Source: Candidatus Adiutrix intracellularis (GTDB taxonomy: Bacteria > Desulfobacterota > Desulfarculia > Adiutricales > Adiutricaceae). From it: a stretch of DNA of 64,000 nucleotides. The stretch is from NCBI GenBank assembly GCA_001577715.1, contig LQAA01000003.1, positions 44,787-108,786 of the forward strand. The letters are read 5' to 3'. Positions 1-10,700 of this stretch are shown here, in pieces (position 1 is the first letter of the stretch; the number at the start of each line of letters is the position of its first letter). The notes beneath the pieces were generated by a model. The model did not search any database. It had not been told where the DNA came from and saw nothing but the letters and a program-made list of their open reading frames with translations. The position numbers and the translations under genes are program-made.

Positions 1-215
1 CACTTTTCTTCATTCCTCTCGGGTCTAGCAGTATGTATCATATCTTCACCCCCTAGAATGTGTTCTTCAGGACTATCATATTAAGCGTCCTATTATTATA
101 AACAAATTAATTCAGCTTTTAATCTTATCATGTAACCCTAAAATGAAAAATACTGTTATTCCGCCGGAAAGCCAATATTTCGGCCAGATGGGAGGAGTCG
201 GATAAGTTTAAATTA
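1..215 (-). mobile_element. 5' part of a decayed transposon (LGDD-type family), cut by window edge
   Basis: Read on the minus strand, this stretch resembles the segments starting near 3361 and 42590. The three share a leader, a ribosome-binding-like AGGGGGTGAAGAT and a start reading MIYAN or similar, then diverge. The inner end (about 121-150) is an almost exact inverted copy of 3362-3390, so ligA lies between two inverted copies. No intact reading frame is present. I assign it to the same family as the relics at 3.4-4.1 and 42.6-44.3 kb because these parts co-occur there. No ligA terminator is visible. Confidence 0.5.
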
Positions 216-941
216 TTATTTCTGCACCCTTTGGATAAGTTGTAAAAAATCAGTCTCGCTTAAAATTGGAATTGATAATGACAGCGCCCGGGTTAATTTT
301 CCTCCGGCCCCCTCCCCAGCCACCACATAATCAGTTTCCTGGCTGACCGTATTCAAAACATGAGCGCCCAAGGCGGCTAAACGAGCTTTAACTTCGGTTC
401 GGGTGAAATGGGTGAGAGCGCCGGTTAAAACAAATTTCCGGTCGGTCAAAAGCGAACTTGGTGTTGTTTTCGGCGGAGTCGGTTTGATCTTCAGTTCGTC
501 TCCGGTGAGATCGGCTAAAAAGTTTTTATTCAAGGGGTCATGAAAATAATCTATTAGAGCACCCGCCACTTCCGGGCCGATTTCGTTTAAGGTAGTCAGT
601 TTCTCTCTTGGGGCCTGGCTGAGGGCCGTTAGGGAGGGGAAATGGTCAGCCAAGATCTGGCTGGTGTGCTCACCCACATGGCGAATGCCCAGAGCATGAA
701 TAAAACGCCATAAGGGGGCGGTTTTAGATTTTTCTAAAGCGGTCGCCAGATTAAGAGCTGATTTTTTGCCTAAACGAGGTAGGCGCTCCAGATCCATAGA
801 GGTTAGGCGGTAGAGATCAGTGGGGATATGGACTAGATTTTTAAAGAGTAGAAGATCTACTAATTTATCTCCTAGACCCGCGATGTCTAGGGCGTTTTTA
901 CTGGCGAAATGTAAAAGCGCTCTCGAATCTGGGCTGGGCAC
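216..941 (-). CDS. ligA: LigA C-terminal part (HhH and BRCT domains), frame-shifted from the N-terminal part
   Basis: This continues LigA. The conserved stretch LLHFASKNALDIAGLG follows directly on the zinc finger of the upstream piece once one base is restored. It then shows the helix-hairpin-helix repeats (about residues 25-130) and a C-terminal BRCT domain (FVLTGALTHFTRTEVKARL, about 170-240) ending at a normal stop. The apparent start is only a GTG inside the zinc-finger codons read in another frame, so this is not a separate gene. Every domain expected of a full LigA is present and none shows internal stops. Confidence 0.88.
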   Translation of the reverse strand: MPSPDSRALLHFASKNALDIAGLGDKLVDLLLFKNLVHIPTDLYRLTSMDLERLPRLGKKSALNLATALEKSKTAPLWRFIHALGIRHVGEHTSQILADHFPSLTALSQAPREKLTTLNEIGPEVAGALIDYFHDPLNKNFLADLTGDELKIKPTPPKTTPSSLLTDRKFVLTGALTHFTRTEVKARLAALGAHVLNTVSQETDYVVAGEGAGGKLTRALSLSIPILSETDFLQLIQRVQK

Positions 942-2269
942 CAGGGGTTAGGGCAGCGCCGGGTCACTTCGTTAGCACGACGAACGGTTATAGCGCCACA
1001 GATCGGGCAGGAGTTAGGAAAAATGAAGGGCGGGAGGCCTTCAGGCCTTTTGCTTAGCACCACTTCCATCACTTCGGGGATGACTTCCCCAGCCCTTCTG
1101 ACTAAAACGGTATCGCCGGGGCGGACATCCTTGCGCTGAAGTTCGTCTTCGTTGTGTAGAGTGGCATTGCTAACCATCACTCCGCTCACTAGGGTTGGTT
1201 CCAGGTTAGCCACCGGAGTCAGTACTCCGGTGCGGCCCACCTGGATTTCAATTTTTAAAACTCTAGTTTCGCTTAATCGGGGTTTGAACTTGGCCGCTAC
1301 TGCATAGCGCGGTGCTCGGGCGGTAGCCCCCAGGCGATTCCATTGAGCTAGGTCTTCCAAAGTAACGACTAAACCGTCGATATCATAGGGGAGATGATTA
1401 CGGTTCTTAGCTAATTCAGTAAAAATATGCAGTACTTCTGCCAGATTCCGGCCACCCCCGCTAGAGGCTGATTTTTCCACTTGGTGGCCCCAGGAATCAA
1501 GGAGATCCATAACTTCGCTGTAAGTGGCCAGGCCCAGAGCGACCGGCTCAGCCAGACCGTAGGCGAAAAAATTAAGTTGCCGCGCTCTTGTCACCTCGGC
1601 TTTTAACTGCCGCAAGGCCCCGGCGGCTGCGTTGCGGGGGTTGGCGAAGAGGGGTAGGCCCTCTTTAGCTCGCCCCTGGTTCAGGCGGGTGAACTCCGTT
1701 TTTTTCATGTAAACTTCACCTCGCACAATCAGGCGGTTGGGTAGAGCGGAGAAAAGATTTCTGTACCCAGTCAAAGTTACTGGGATGTCGGTAATAGTCA
1801 GGGCGTTAGCTGTAACGTTTTCACCGATTACCCCGTCGCCGCGGGTAGCGGCCAGGGCCAGCCGGCCTTGTTCGTAAATTAGTTCAATAGCCAGGCCGTC
1901 GAATTTGGGCATGGTATAAAAACGGAGTGCGCCCGGATCAGAATCGCCGAGAAAGCGTCCTATTTTATTCACAAAACTTATTATTTCTTCAGGGGATAGA
2001 GCCTTATCTAGGCTCATCATTCTAGTCCCGTGCCGTACCTTAGCTAAGTTGCTCGGGGGCATGGTGCTCCCCACGGTCTGAGTAGGGGAATCCGGCGTGA
2101 CTAGGTCTGGGTAGATTTCTTCAAGATCTTTTAGCTCGCGGAAAAGGGCATCCCATTGGTCGTCGGATATAGTCGGGGTATCTTGCACATAATAGGAATC
2201 GTTATGACGCCTGATTTCGGCTCGTAGTTTTTCGATCCATCGTTTGTCCTGAGCTAGTTTGCCCATCAT
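887..2269 (-). CDS. ligA: NAD+-dependent DNA ligase LigA, N-terminal 460 codons before a frameshift
   Basis: This is most of the essential replicative and repair ligase, which seals nicks using NAD+. In order it shows the NMN-binding Ia domain (HNDSYYVQD, about 22-30), the adenylation domain with catalytic lysine K122 in the KFDG motif, the OB fold, and a zinc finger (CPICG then CPNPWCPAQ near the end). After PAQIRER the frame runs into an unrelated short tail and stops. The helix-hairpin-helix and BRCT domains continue in another frame at 216-941, overlapping by 55 bases. The two parts add up to the usual length of about 670 residues. One base is missing near 915-922, where the DNA is a short T run. 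Transposon relics sit on both sides. It could be a real lesion, a sequencing error or a slippage site; the conserved remainder favours a working or very recently broken gene. Confidence 0.9.
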   Translation of the reverse strand: MMGKLAQDKRWIEKLRAEIRRHNDSYYVQDTPTISDDQWDALFRELKDLEEIYPDLVTPDSPTQTVGSTMPPSNLAKVRHGTRMMSLDKALSPEEIISFVNKIGRFLGDSDPGALRFYTMPKFDGLAIELIYEQGRLALAATRGDGVIGENVTANALTITDIPVTLTGYRNLFSALPNRLIVRGEVYMKKTEFTRLNQGRAKEGLPLFANPRNAAAGALRQLKAEVTRARQLNFFAYGLAEPVALGLATYSEVMDLLDSWGHQVEKSASSGGGRNLAEVLHIFTELAKNRNHLPYDIDGLVVTLEDLAQWNRLGATARAPRYAVAAKFKPRLSETRVLKIEIQVGRTGVLTPVANLEPTLVSGVMVSNATLHNEDELQRKDVRPGDTVLVRRAGEVIPEVMEVVLSKRPEGLPPFIFPNSCPICGAITVRRANEVTRRCPNPWCPAQIRERFYISPVKTP

Positions 2270-2330
2270 AAAAATTTAATCCTTGATCTTAAAAGAGGCT
2301 ATATATTCTTTAGTATATTATTATAAGTAG

Positions 2331-3067
2331 CCTTAAAAATATTTTAAAATAGGCATCAACTCAAACGTTACGGATTTTATTAGCGTAAAACGCGGTTAAA
2401 AATCTTAAAGTTATCAGAAATAAAACATCTTACCTCTTATATTTATTTTATGAAGTTAAAAGCGACGGTAGTCATGAGAATGTTAATCTTGCCTCTTAGG
2501 GTTCCTTTTAGGAAAAATCAAAACAATTGAAAATCTGATTTAAGACATCCGATAACTGGTTCTGTTACACTACGTCGGTTAGTGTAGTTTCTATTTTTTT
2601 ATTTTTTAAGGTCGCTGATTTTTTAACCTTAATTCTCTGGGATTAACAGTTGGATCCATTTAACTATTTTGCGACCTTAATAACCTTAGTCACAAATTTC
2701 TAAATCTAGTTTCTTGATCAGCGCTTAATTTTTAAGTTGTTTTATGATTAACAATTCGAACAGTAAACAAATATTTTTAGCTGGGCGCCCTTGGTTGAAA
2801 TGGTATTTTGAAACTTTTACCTTAAGAGATCCTAGGGTATTTTTTTAGCTAATTGTAAGTAAGTATCCCGAGGATTAATTTATTCAGTAAAGTCTTCTTG
2901 AACAAAGCATCTTGCCCTAATTATTGTGATGGTGTCCTCATATGTCCCTCGAAGAAGAGAGTATTTAAACCGGGATTTAAGATAAAATTCGAACTGTATA
3001 GTCAAAATTATACTATAATTAATACGAGTAATTAATTAAAAAATAAGGGTTTAATATATTTTTAAGG
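2331..3067 (-). mobile_element. Decayed IS5-like element, internally deleted, with perfect 12-bp terminal inverted repeats
   Basis: CCTTAAAAATAT at 2331-2342 is the exact reverse complement of ATATTTTTAAGG at 3056-3067, bounding 737 bp. The interior aligns by eye with the relics at 21.2, 28.1, 57.5 and 58.6 kb. On the minus strand the 3' end still reads like a transposase tail (VAFNFIK followed by a basic segment). It lacks the central part seen in the longer copies, so it was deleted internally before or during decay. All frames are broken. No clear target duplication is visible. It separates ligA from the next relic. Confidence 0.7.
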
Positions 3068-3360
3068 CCCGACTAAATATCAGTAGCCTATTTAGGTCAG
3101 CCAGATGAACTAGTCATTAAAAAACTTAATATAAATAAAAAATAGATTAAATTACAAGATATTTTTTTAATAAGGGTAGTTTCTTTTTTAAATTACTATT
3201 TGGGTATGGTTAAAATCGGCCTTAATCCTAAAATAACCCTAATGGGGTTTCTTCTTTTAAATCTAAGATAATTTTATTTGAATACTTAAGTGCAATAACA
3301 ATAGCTGGCTTTAAGAGCTAAGAGTGCTTATTTTTTTGTATCTCTGAGTTTGGCAGTAAT

Positions 3361-4146
3361 TTTCATTTTAGGGTTACATGATAAGAATAAAGGTTAAATT
3401 AGTGTATTTGTAGTGGTGGAATACCTAAATATGATAGCACTAATGAGCATATCTCCGGAGGTGAAAATATGGTATATGCTAATAGATTCAGAGATAAATG
3501 AAGAGATATTTTTTGGTATTAAAGCTATTTTTATGCTTTCTATCATAGTATTTTAGTTAGCCAGCAAATACTTTGCATAGTGAAGGCAGCAAATAAATAT
3601 TATTAAAAACACAACGAGAGTTTCTTTCTCGTATTTGAAATTATGTTTTAGAGTGTAACCGTTATTTTTTAAGATGTTGAAGGTCTTATTTTTTATTTTT
3701 CATCAACTTCTGGCGCATCTGAGTAAACTCTCAATATTATCTTTGGAAGAATTAGGGGTAGCATTGAAGATGTAGGTCGAAGACTTTTTTACCGGTGGGA
3801 TCTGTTATTTTAAGACGGATGTAATTAATAGTTAAAAAATTTTGTCATTGCGAGCTGGAACTTCTTTTAGTTGTTTATATTGACTATTTATACCGATATT
3901 CTCTTTGATCTTTACCTGGAAAGAGTTTGCATAAAGACAAGCCGCCCAGTTTAAGTCCAGAAAGACACTTTTATAAAATCTTGTAGGTAGAAAAAATACA
4001 GGTAAAGAAAAAACTGAACTCAGGCTACACATTTTTTTCGTAGAACGGCTGGTGGGTATAAGAATCATTACCCAGAAAGATGGGGCGTAGTTCTTTAATT
4101 TTTGAAACCTGCTTACCCAGTCAGCACGAGACGACTTTCTATTCAC
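3361..4146. mobile_element. Rearranged relic of an LGDD-type DDE transposon
   Basis: The left part (3361-3600, plus strand) matches the 5' segments at 1-160 and 42590-42790, including a GGAGGTGAAAAT ATG start region. The right part (about 3730-4146) is a transposase 3' region on the minus strand. Reverse-complemented, it reads KELRPIFLGDDSY with frameshifts and stops and aligns with 43900-44210 and 63640-63800. The LGDD motif with a preceding DGxKKQD-type motif in other copies is typical of DDE transposases; I recall such proteins from the ISNCY group but cannot confirm the family. The 104-codon open stretch here is an out-of-frame remnant. Confidence 0.55.
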
Positions 4147-4764
4147 AGTCTTGTTTCTTCTCTTCGTCTTGTGGAGGCATAATTTCTGAGGTTAGGGGTA
4201 AAATTGTATTTTAGCCCAGTGTGAAAATAATAGCTCCTAAAAATCTGTGAAGGTATTTTATTCTTTCGTCGAAATAATTTCTAGTAGAGTAATTTATATA
4301 ATGTATTTTATAGGAGTTAAAATACCAGATTCATCTAAAACAATTAAAAATCTAGCGTTAAATTATTTAAAGGGGTTAATAACCTCTGTTAGATATAAGT
4401 CAGAAAGAATATTAAAAAGCATTGAATAAAAATGGTCGGTTGTAATTCTATCCAACAGCTAGCGAACATGATTATCCGAGGGAAGGTGTACATTTTGAAA
4501 AAGAAAGTACAAAATGGAACGAGTATACAGTCCTTGAAGAGTACGCTGTCGGCACTATCTTTTCTAAATATTCCTGTAAAGCTTAGGTTATAAGTTCATT
4601 TTTAGATGAAGATTTTTTTTGGCCAGAGAGACGAAGCGGATGTTTACTTCTTCAATTAGGGTCAAAGTTATAATAGGGATAATTCTTATAGTTCCTTATT
4701 TTTTTTACTTTATTATATCTAAGGGCTCGGGCTTTGGCAAGATCGAATGTGATAAATCTTTCTC
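4147..4764. other. AT-rich spacer without a supported gene
   Basis: This 618-bp gap lies between the transposon relic and the 3' end of the glucan synthase gene. A 60-codon open stretch (4247-4429) has no convincing start site or recognisable motif and is lysine/isoleucine-rich, as expected by chance in AT-rich DNA. I see no tRNA, clear terminator or repeat. Confidence 0.5.
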
Positions 4765-7700
4765 CTACTCGGAGTAAGGTGCTTCAACAGTTACCCAATG
4801 TTCCAAATGATCATCGATCAGAGGTATGAGTAGATTTTCTAGTTCCCGGCCATCCAGCGTTAATTTACTTATGTTGGCCGCTAAATCTGCCGGCCGAACA
4901 GTTATGTGGTAGACAGTTTCCCGAAAACGATAATGAACTTTAAATTCCTTCCAATGGGCTGGGAATAGCGGCTTAAGGCTTAGGTAGCCATTTTTCAGGG
5001 TTATTCCTAATAAAGATTCCATCATAAATCGATACATCCAGGCTGCCGAGCCCGTGTACCAAGTCCAGCCGCCACGCCCGGCATGAGGCGAGGTCGCATA
5101 GACATCGGCGGCCATGACGTAGGGCTCGACTTTATAAACCTGAAGGCTTTCGATAGTGGTGGTATGGTTGATCGGGTTAATCAGGTTAAATATTTCCCAG
5201 GCCCGGTGGCTAGAACCTAAACTCGCAAAGGCCATACCGGCCCAAATAGCCGCGTGGGTATACTGGCCGCCATTTTCTCTCACTCCGGGAAGGTAGCCTT
5301 TAATATACCCGGGGGTTGGTTCGGAAACATTAAAAGGTGGGGTAAGCAGTTTGACTAGAGCCTGATCACGGTCGACCAGATATTGACTAAGTGCTTCCAT
5401 AGCCTGAGTCGTGTGCTCACTTTCGCCAGCTCCGGAAAGAACTGACCAGCTTTGGGCGATGGAGTCGATACGGCACTCTGAATTAACAGCGGAGCCTAAA
5501 GCGGAGCCATCATCAAAATAGGCCCGGCGATACCAGCTACCGTCCCAGCCGTGGGTCGCTAGATTTAAGCGTAATTTTGCCGCTTCTGATCGGCATTCAT
5601 CATAAAAAATTTGATCTTGGCGCAGATGGGCTAGACTGGTGAATTTAGTTAGTACCTCATACAGGATAAACCCCAGCCAGACGCTTTCGCCGAAACCATC
5701 TTTTCCCACTTGATCAAAACCGTCGTTCCAATCGCCGGAACCTATAAGTGGTAAGCCGTGCACGCCAAACTTAAGACCATAGCGAATAGCTCTGAGGCAA
5801 TGTTCATAAAGATTGGCTTCTTCTCCTTCATCGGGCAAATCATAGTAGGAATTTTCATCGGCTTTAAGCCGACGCCCTACCAGAAAATGTACGGGTTCAT
5901 TCAATATTTCAGTATCTGAAGTTGCTTCCACATAGCGGCATAGAATTAGGGGCAACCAGAGATAATCGTCTGAACACTTAGTGCGGACTCCTCGGTTTAA
6001 TGGTGGATGCCACCAGTGTTGAACATCTCCTTCTGTGAATTGGTGGGCGGCACATAATAGTAAATGTTCTCGCGCTAGAGAGGGTCGGGTGTGAATGAGG
6101 GCTGCAACATCCTGTAATTGATCTCGAAAACCAAAAGCTCCGCCGGATTGATAGGTAGCCCCGCGCGCCCACAGGCGGCAAGCTAGAGTTTGGTATAGTA
6201 GCCAGCCGTTGGCCATAAGATTAAAGGAGGGATCTGGAGTTTCTACATTAACCGCCCCCAGGGTGTGGTTCCAGTGTTGCCAGACTTTATCTAAGGCTTC
6301 TTTGGTGGAATTGGATTTTCGAAAACGGTGAATTAAATCCAGAGCTTCGTTTCGATCGCTCCCCATCCCAAGTTTGAAGACAACTTCCCGCTCTTCCCCA
6401 TCGGTTAGTTTAAAGATGGTTTGGGCTGCGGCGCATTGGTCTAGAGCTGCTCCAGCCCGGCCGGAAAGTTTGGTTCTTAACATTGCGGCCGGGGCGGTAA
6501 GACAGCCGTTAGGGCCGAGAAATTCTAGCCGGTCGCATGTTACGGAACGCTCGGAACCTTCAACGTCAAAAAAGCCAGTGCGCCCCGGAAAATCTGAATT
6601 ATAGGAGTTGCTAACCAGGATAGCCCCAGTTTCTAGATCTATTTCTGTAACCACCTGCGGCCCTGACTTGAATCTAAAATCACCTAAAACCCACTCAATG
6701 TAACCGGTGGCAGAAAAACGGCGAGTTCGACCGGAAACATTCCTAACTTTTAGGCAGATGATTTTAACCGCCGCATCCAGAGCCACATAAATTTGCGTCT
6801 CCGAATACAGGCCGGCTTCAGTGTGTTCGAAGATGCTGTAGCCAAAGCCATGTCTGGTTACGTAGGCGTTAGTCCCTCGGCAAGGCCAAGGTAACGGCGA
6901 CCAGAACTGGCCGCTTTCCTCATCACGAAGATAAAAGGCTTCACCGCTGGAATCGCTTACTGGATCGTTATCCCAGGGGGTGAGGCGGAATTCGTGGGCA
7001 TTTTCACTGAAAGTGGAAGATGAGCCGCTTTCGGAAACGATGCTGCCAAAAGTCGGGTTGGCTAGTATATTAACCCAGGGAGCCGGGGTAATTTGGCCGG
7101 GGGCGGTGGTGATGACATATTCTCGACCATCGGGGGTAAAGCCCCCTAGACTATTAAAAAAACTTAAATCTAGACGCGGTTGGGGAACTTCAAGTGGCGG
7201 TTCTGAGAACGGGGGCCGAATAGTTACCAGCGGCGGTGGTAGAGTTCTTTTTAAGCAAAGGCCTTCGCTCTGATCAGCTAAATCTCCTCGGTCATCATTA
7301 ATAATTACCCGGGCCACGGCCTGAATAAGAATACGGTCTTCTTCAGCAATTCTGTCCCCGGCCCGTAAAAATACACCCCCTGGCCGATCAATTAGGTTGG
7401 CGTTGCTGCCGGCGGCAATGAGATTCATGATTTGGTCGTGAAGAATTTGTCGATAGCCGGATTGATCTTCATTGATAATTACTAGATCAACAATTAGCCC
7501 TTTCCGCCGCCAATACTCATGGGCCCGTAGCATCTGGTGTGCTAAATTAATATTGATCTGGTCGCCGATTATCAAGAGGACTATGGGTAAATCGCCGGAA
7601 ATGGCGTAACCCCAAAGGCCAGACTGGCCCCGGTGATTTTTAATCAGAATATTTTCCGGGGCTCTGAGAGTTTCATGGGCGTAGAGAACAGAGCCGGCTA

Positions 7701-10700
7701 AACGGTTAAAAAGATGAGCATCAGCTTCAGAGGCGCTTAAGTGTCGTAAGAGTACTTGGCCGTGGGTCCAAGCCAGTTTGAAGACCCGATCGGCAATATG
7801 CCGGTCGCAATATTTTTCCGACAAAGTTACGGCGGCTTCACGAGTTTCGGCAACCCCAGTGACCAGGTCCACAATAATTGATTGTTCTATTCCTAGAGTT
7901 ATGCGAGAGCGGATGGCCATAACAGGATCCAAAACTGAGCCAATTCCGCCTTCTAGGGGTCCTGATTTTTCTTTCATAACCGCCGGGTTAGAGAGATTGC
8001 CAGTGCGCCCTATGAATTTAAGCCGGTCTGTTTCGTAAGAAAATTCAACTGTTCCGGTTCCGTGTACGGTCATCATATGTAACATCCAAGGGGTAGTTTC
8101 TTGGTCGGAACGCGGCCGGCGAGTGGCTAGAATGGCCCGCCCTCCCAAAAGAGCTTCGGTTTCTATAAAAAGGTTGGAAAAGGCCGGATGGCTGGCATCT
8201 TCTAAAGGTGGCGCTAGAACAATTTCGCCATAGCTGGTTACTTCTAATGTACGGCTGGTTCTGGCCCGGTTGGTAATATGCAGGCGGCGTAGTTCCAGAT
8301 CGTCTTCAGGAGAAACGACTATTTCTAGACGAGTCTCATAGTTATGATTTTGAGTGTTAAATTCAACCCGTCCTTCCGAAAAGATAGCTTCATATTTTTT
8401 TGAGGGCTTTAGAGTCGGTTGATAAGCCGTGGACCAGAATTCACCGCTGGCCTCATCGCGAAGGTAGCAGAATTGACCCCAGTGGTCGCGGGTGGAATCT
8501 TCCCGCCAGCGGGTTACAGCTAGATTTCGCCAGCGACTGTAACCTCCGCCGGCGCTGGTGATCATTACCTGGTAGTTGCTGCCGGCGAGGAGTTGCACTT
8601 CCGGTGGCGATAGGTTAGGGTTGCGAATAATTCGCAGTGGCGTTTCTAGAGTTTTGACTTTAAATTCAGGGTTGGTAGAAATGTGGGTATAAACAGCCGC
8701 AGCTACTGGAATTTTTTCCTGAAGTAACAGAAGCGTTGATTGCAGCGCCGGATCATTTGTGAACCGCCTCTGCATAGGATGATTTAACAGATGGTAAGCT
8801 AGAGCCAGAAGGCTCATACCCTGATGATGAACCATGAATGAACGAACAATATCAAAGGAGTGCCCCTGTGGTACCCTCGCCGGTGTATAGTCCACCGCCT
8901 CGTAAAAACCATAACGTCCCATAAACCCTTCCGTTTCCATTCGTAAAAGATTGACGGTGGCTTCCTGTGGGGCCACCATTAAGGCTAGAAACGAAGCGTA
9001 AGGGGCGATAACAAGGTCGGTGGCTAATCCGCGCTTCAAACCCAGACCAGGTACGCCGAAGGGTCCGTATTGATAAGCTAAACTGGCATCAAAAGCGTTA
9101 TAGCCGCATTCGGATATTCCCCAGGGAACGGAGCGGGAATGGCCGTATTCTATCTGTCTGGCCACAATGACCTGATTAGTCTCATCTAGCAGAGTGTTTT
9201 CATAGGTCGGCATTACCAAAAGCGGCATAAGATATTCAAACATTGAACCGCTCCAGGATAAAAGAGCCGCTTTGTTGCTAAAGCCTGTGAGGATGCGGCC
9301 CAGGGCGAACCAATTATCCTGCGACAGAGTCCCCTGTGCTATACCTATAAAACTGGTCAGTCTGGCTTCAGAGGCTAATAAATCATAATATCCGGAATCT
9401 GGCCGATGGGTTTCAACATTGTAACCAATGGTTAGAAGATGTCTATTTTCATTATAGAGAAAATCAAATTCCATGCGGCTGAAGCGGTCGCATTGAACGG
9501 CTAGTTTTTCCAATGAGGCCAGCTTTGTTTCAGCAGTCCGCCCCCCGGTTAGGATTAGATCTTTTAGAGTCTTAATATCAAAAATTTCAGTCGTGGCAAT
9601 AGCTGTTTGACGGCGGTTTTCGATTTCCGGACCAATTTTATCCGGTAAAGTTGCTAGTTCTTGCAAGGTCATAATTTGATCAAGTTCTGGGAAACAATTC
9701 AGAAGAGTCGAATTTGAATAAGCCCCAATCCATGGGGTCAGTGAATCTAATTCTTCCAGTATTTCCAAGTTTTGTTGCCTAAAAGTTGCCGTCCAGGCTA
9801 GGGATTCGTTCGTTAAATTAGGCGCGCCTAATTCCAGAGCTATGATTAGGTCCCGGCTCAAGGCCGTTAAGGTTTCTAATATCCGCCGTACTTCTATCAG
9901 AGACGTTGGTTTATTAAGAGTAACCGAAGTTAATAAATTCTTCATTCTAGCTAAGAGTATAGATTCGTTCTTTCCGGCTTCAATTTTAGTGGCTTCCTGA
10001 ATTAGCCCCAATAGGTCATTCAATCCGTCATAGACCCGGGCTGTTAGAATTTTCTGGCCGCCTATTTCCAGAAGCCCAGCCCGGAGAACTAGGAGATGGC
10101 CGGCTAAATTACCGCTGTCAACAGTTGAAATATAGAGAGGTGGCAAGGGTTCCAGTGAAATGGTGTCATACCAGTTAAAGAAATGGCCTCGATATCGCTT
10201 AAGTGTATTTAAGGTTTGAAAAGTACTAGCGGTGCGATTACAAAGGCTGTTGAGAGTGATTGCTCCGAAATCATAGGCCGCTAAATTAGCAAGAAGGCTC
10301 AAGCCGATGTTAGTGGGTGAGGTGCGGTGAGCTACTTTGGCCACAGGATGTTCTTGATAATTATCGGGCGGTAGCCAGTGATCATCTGGACCGACAAAGG
10401 TCGTAAAAAAGCTCCAGGTTTTGTGAGCCAACTGGCGTAAAAAAATTGTTTGTTTATCGGATAAAGGTTTTTTGTGGCGAATTAGAGGTTTACTAATCCA
10501 CCAAGCGATGAGTGGTGAAGCTAGCCAGAGACATAGTATTGGCCCGGCCGCTAGCCAAACTTCTGAAGCACGGTTGGTCAGTAGGGCCGCTATGGCCAAG
10601 GCTGTCAGCGGCGCAAAGGCCATGCGCCGCCCAAAACCACTTAAATTTGTTTGGCTCTGGCGATCCACTTCGGCCGATGGTTGCCATTGAAGGGCGTGAT

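Noticed and set aside
4247..4429. 60-codon plus-strand open frame
   Set aside because: AT-driven composition, no ribosome site, no family; chance ORF in a spacer.
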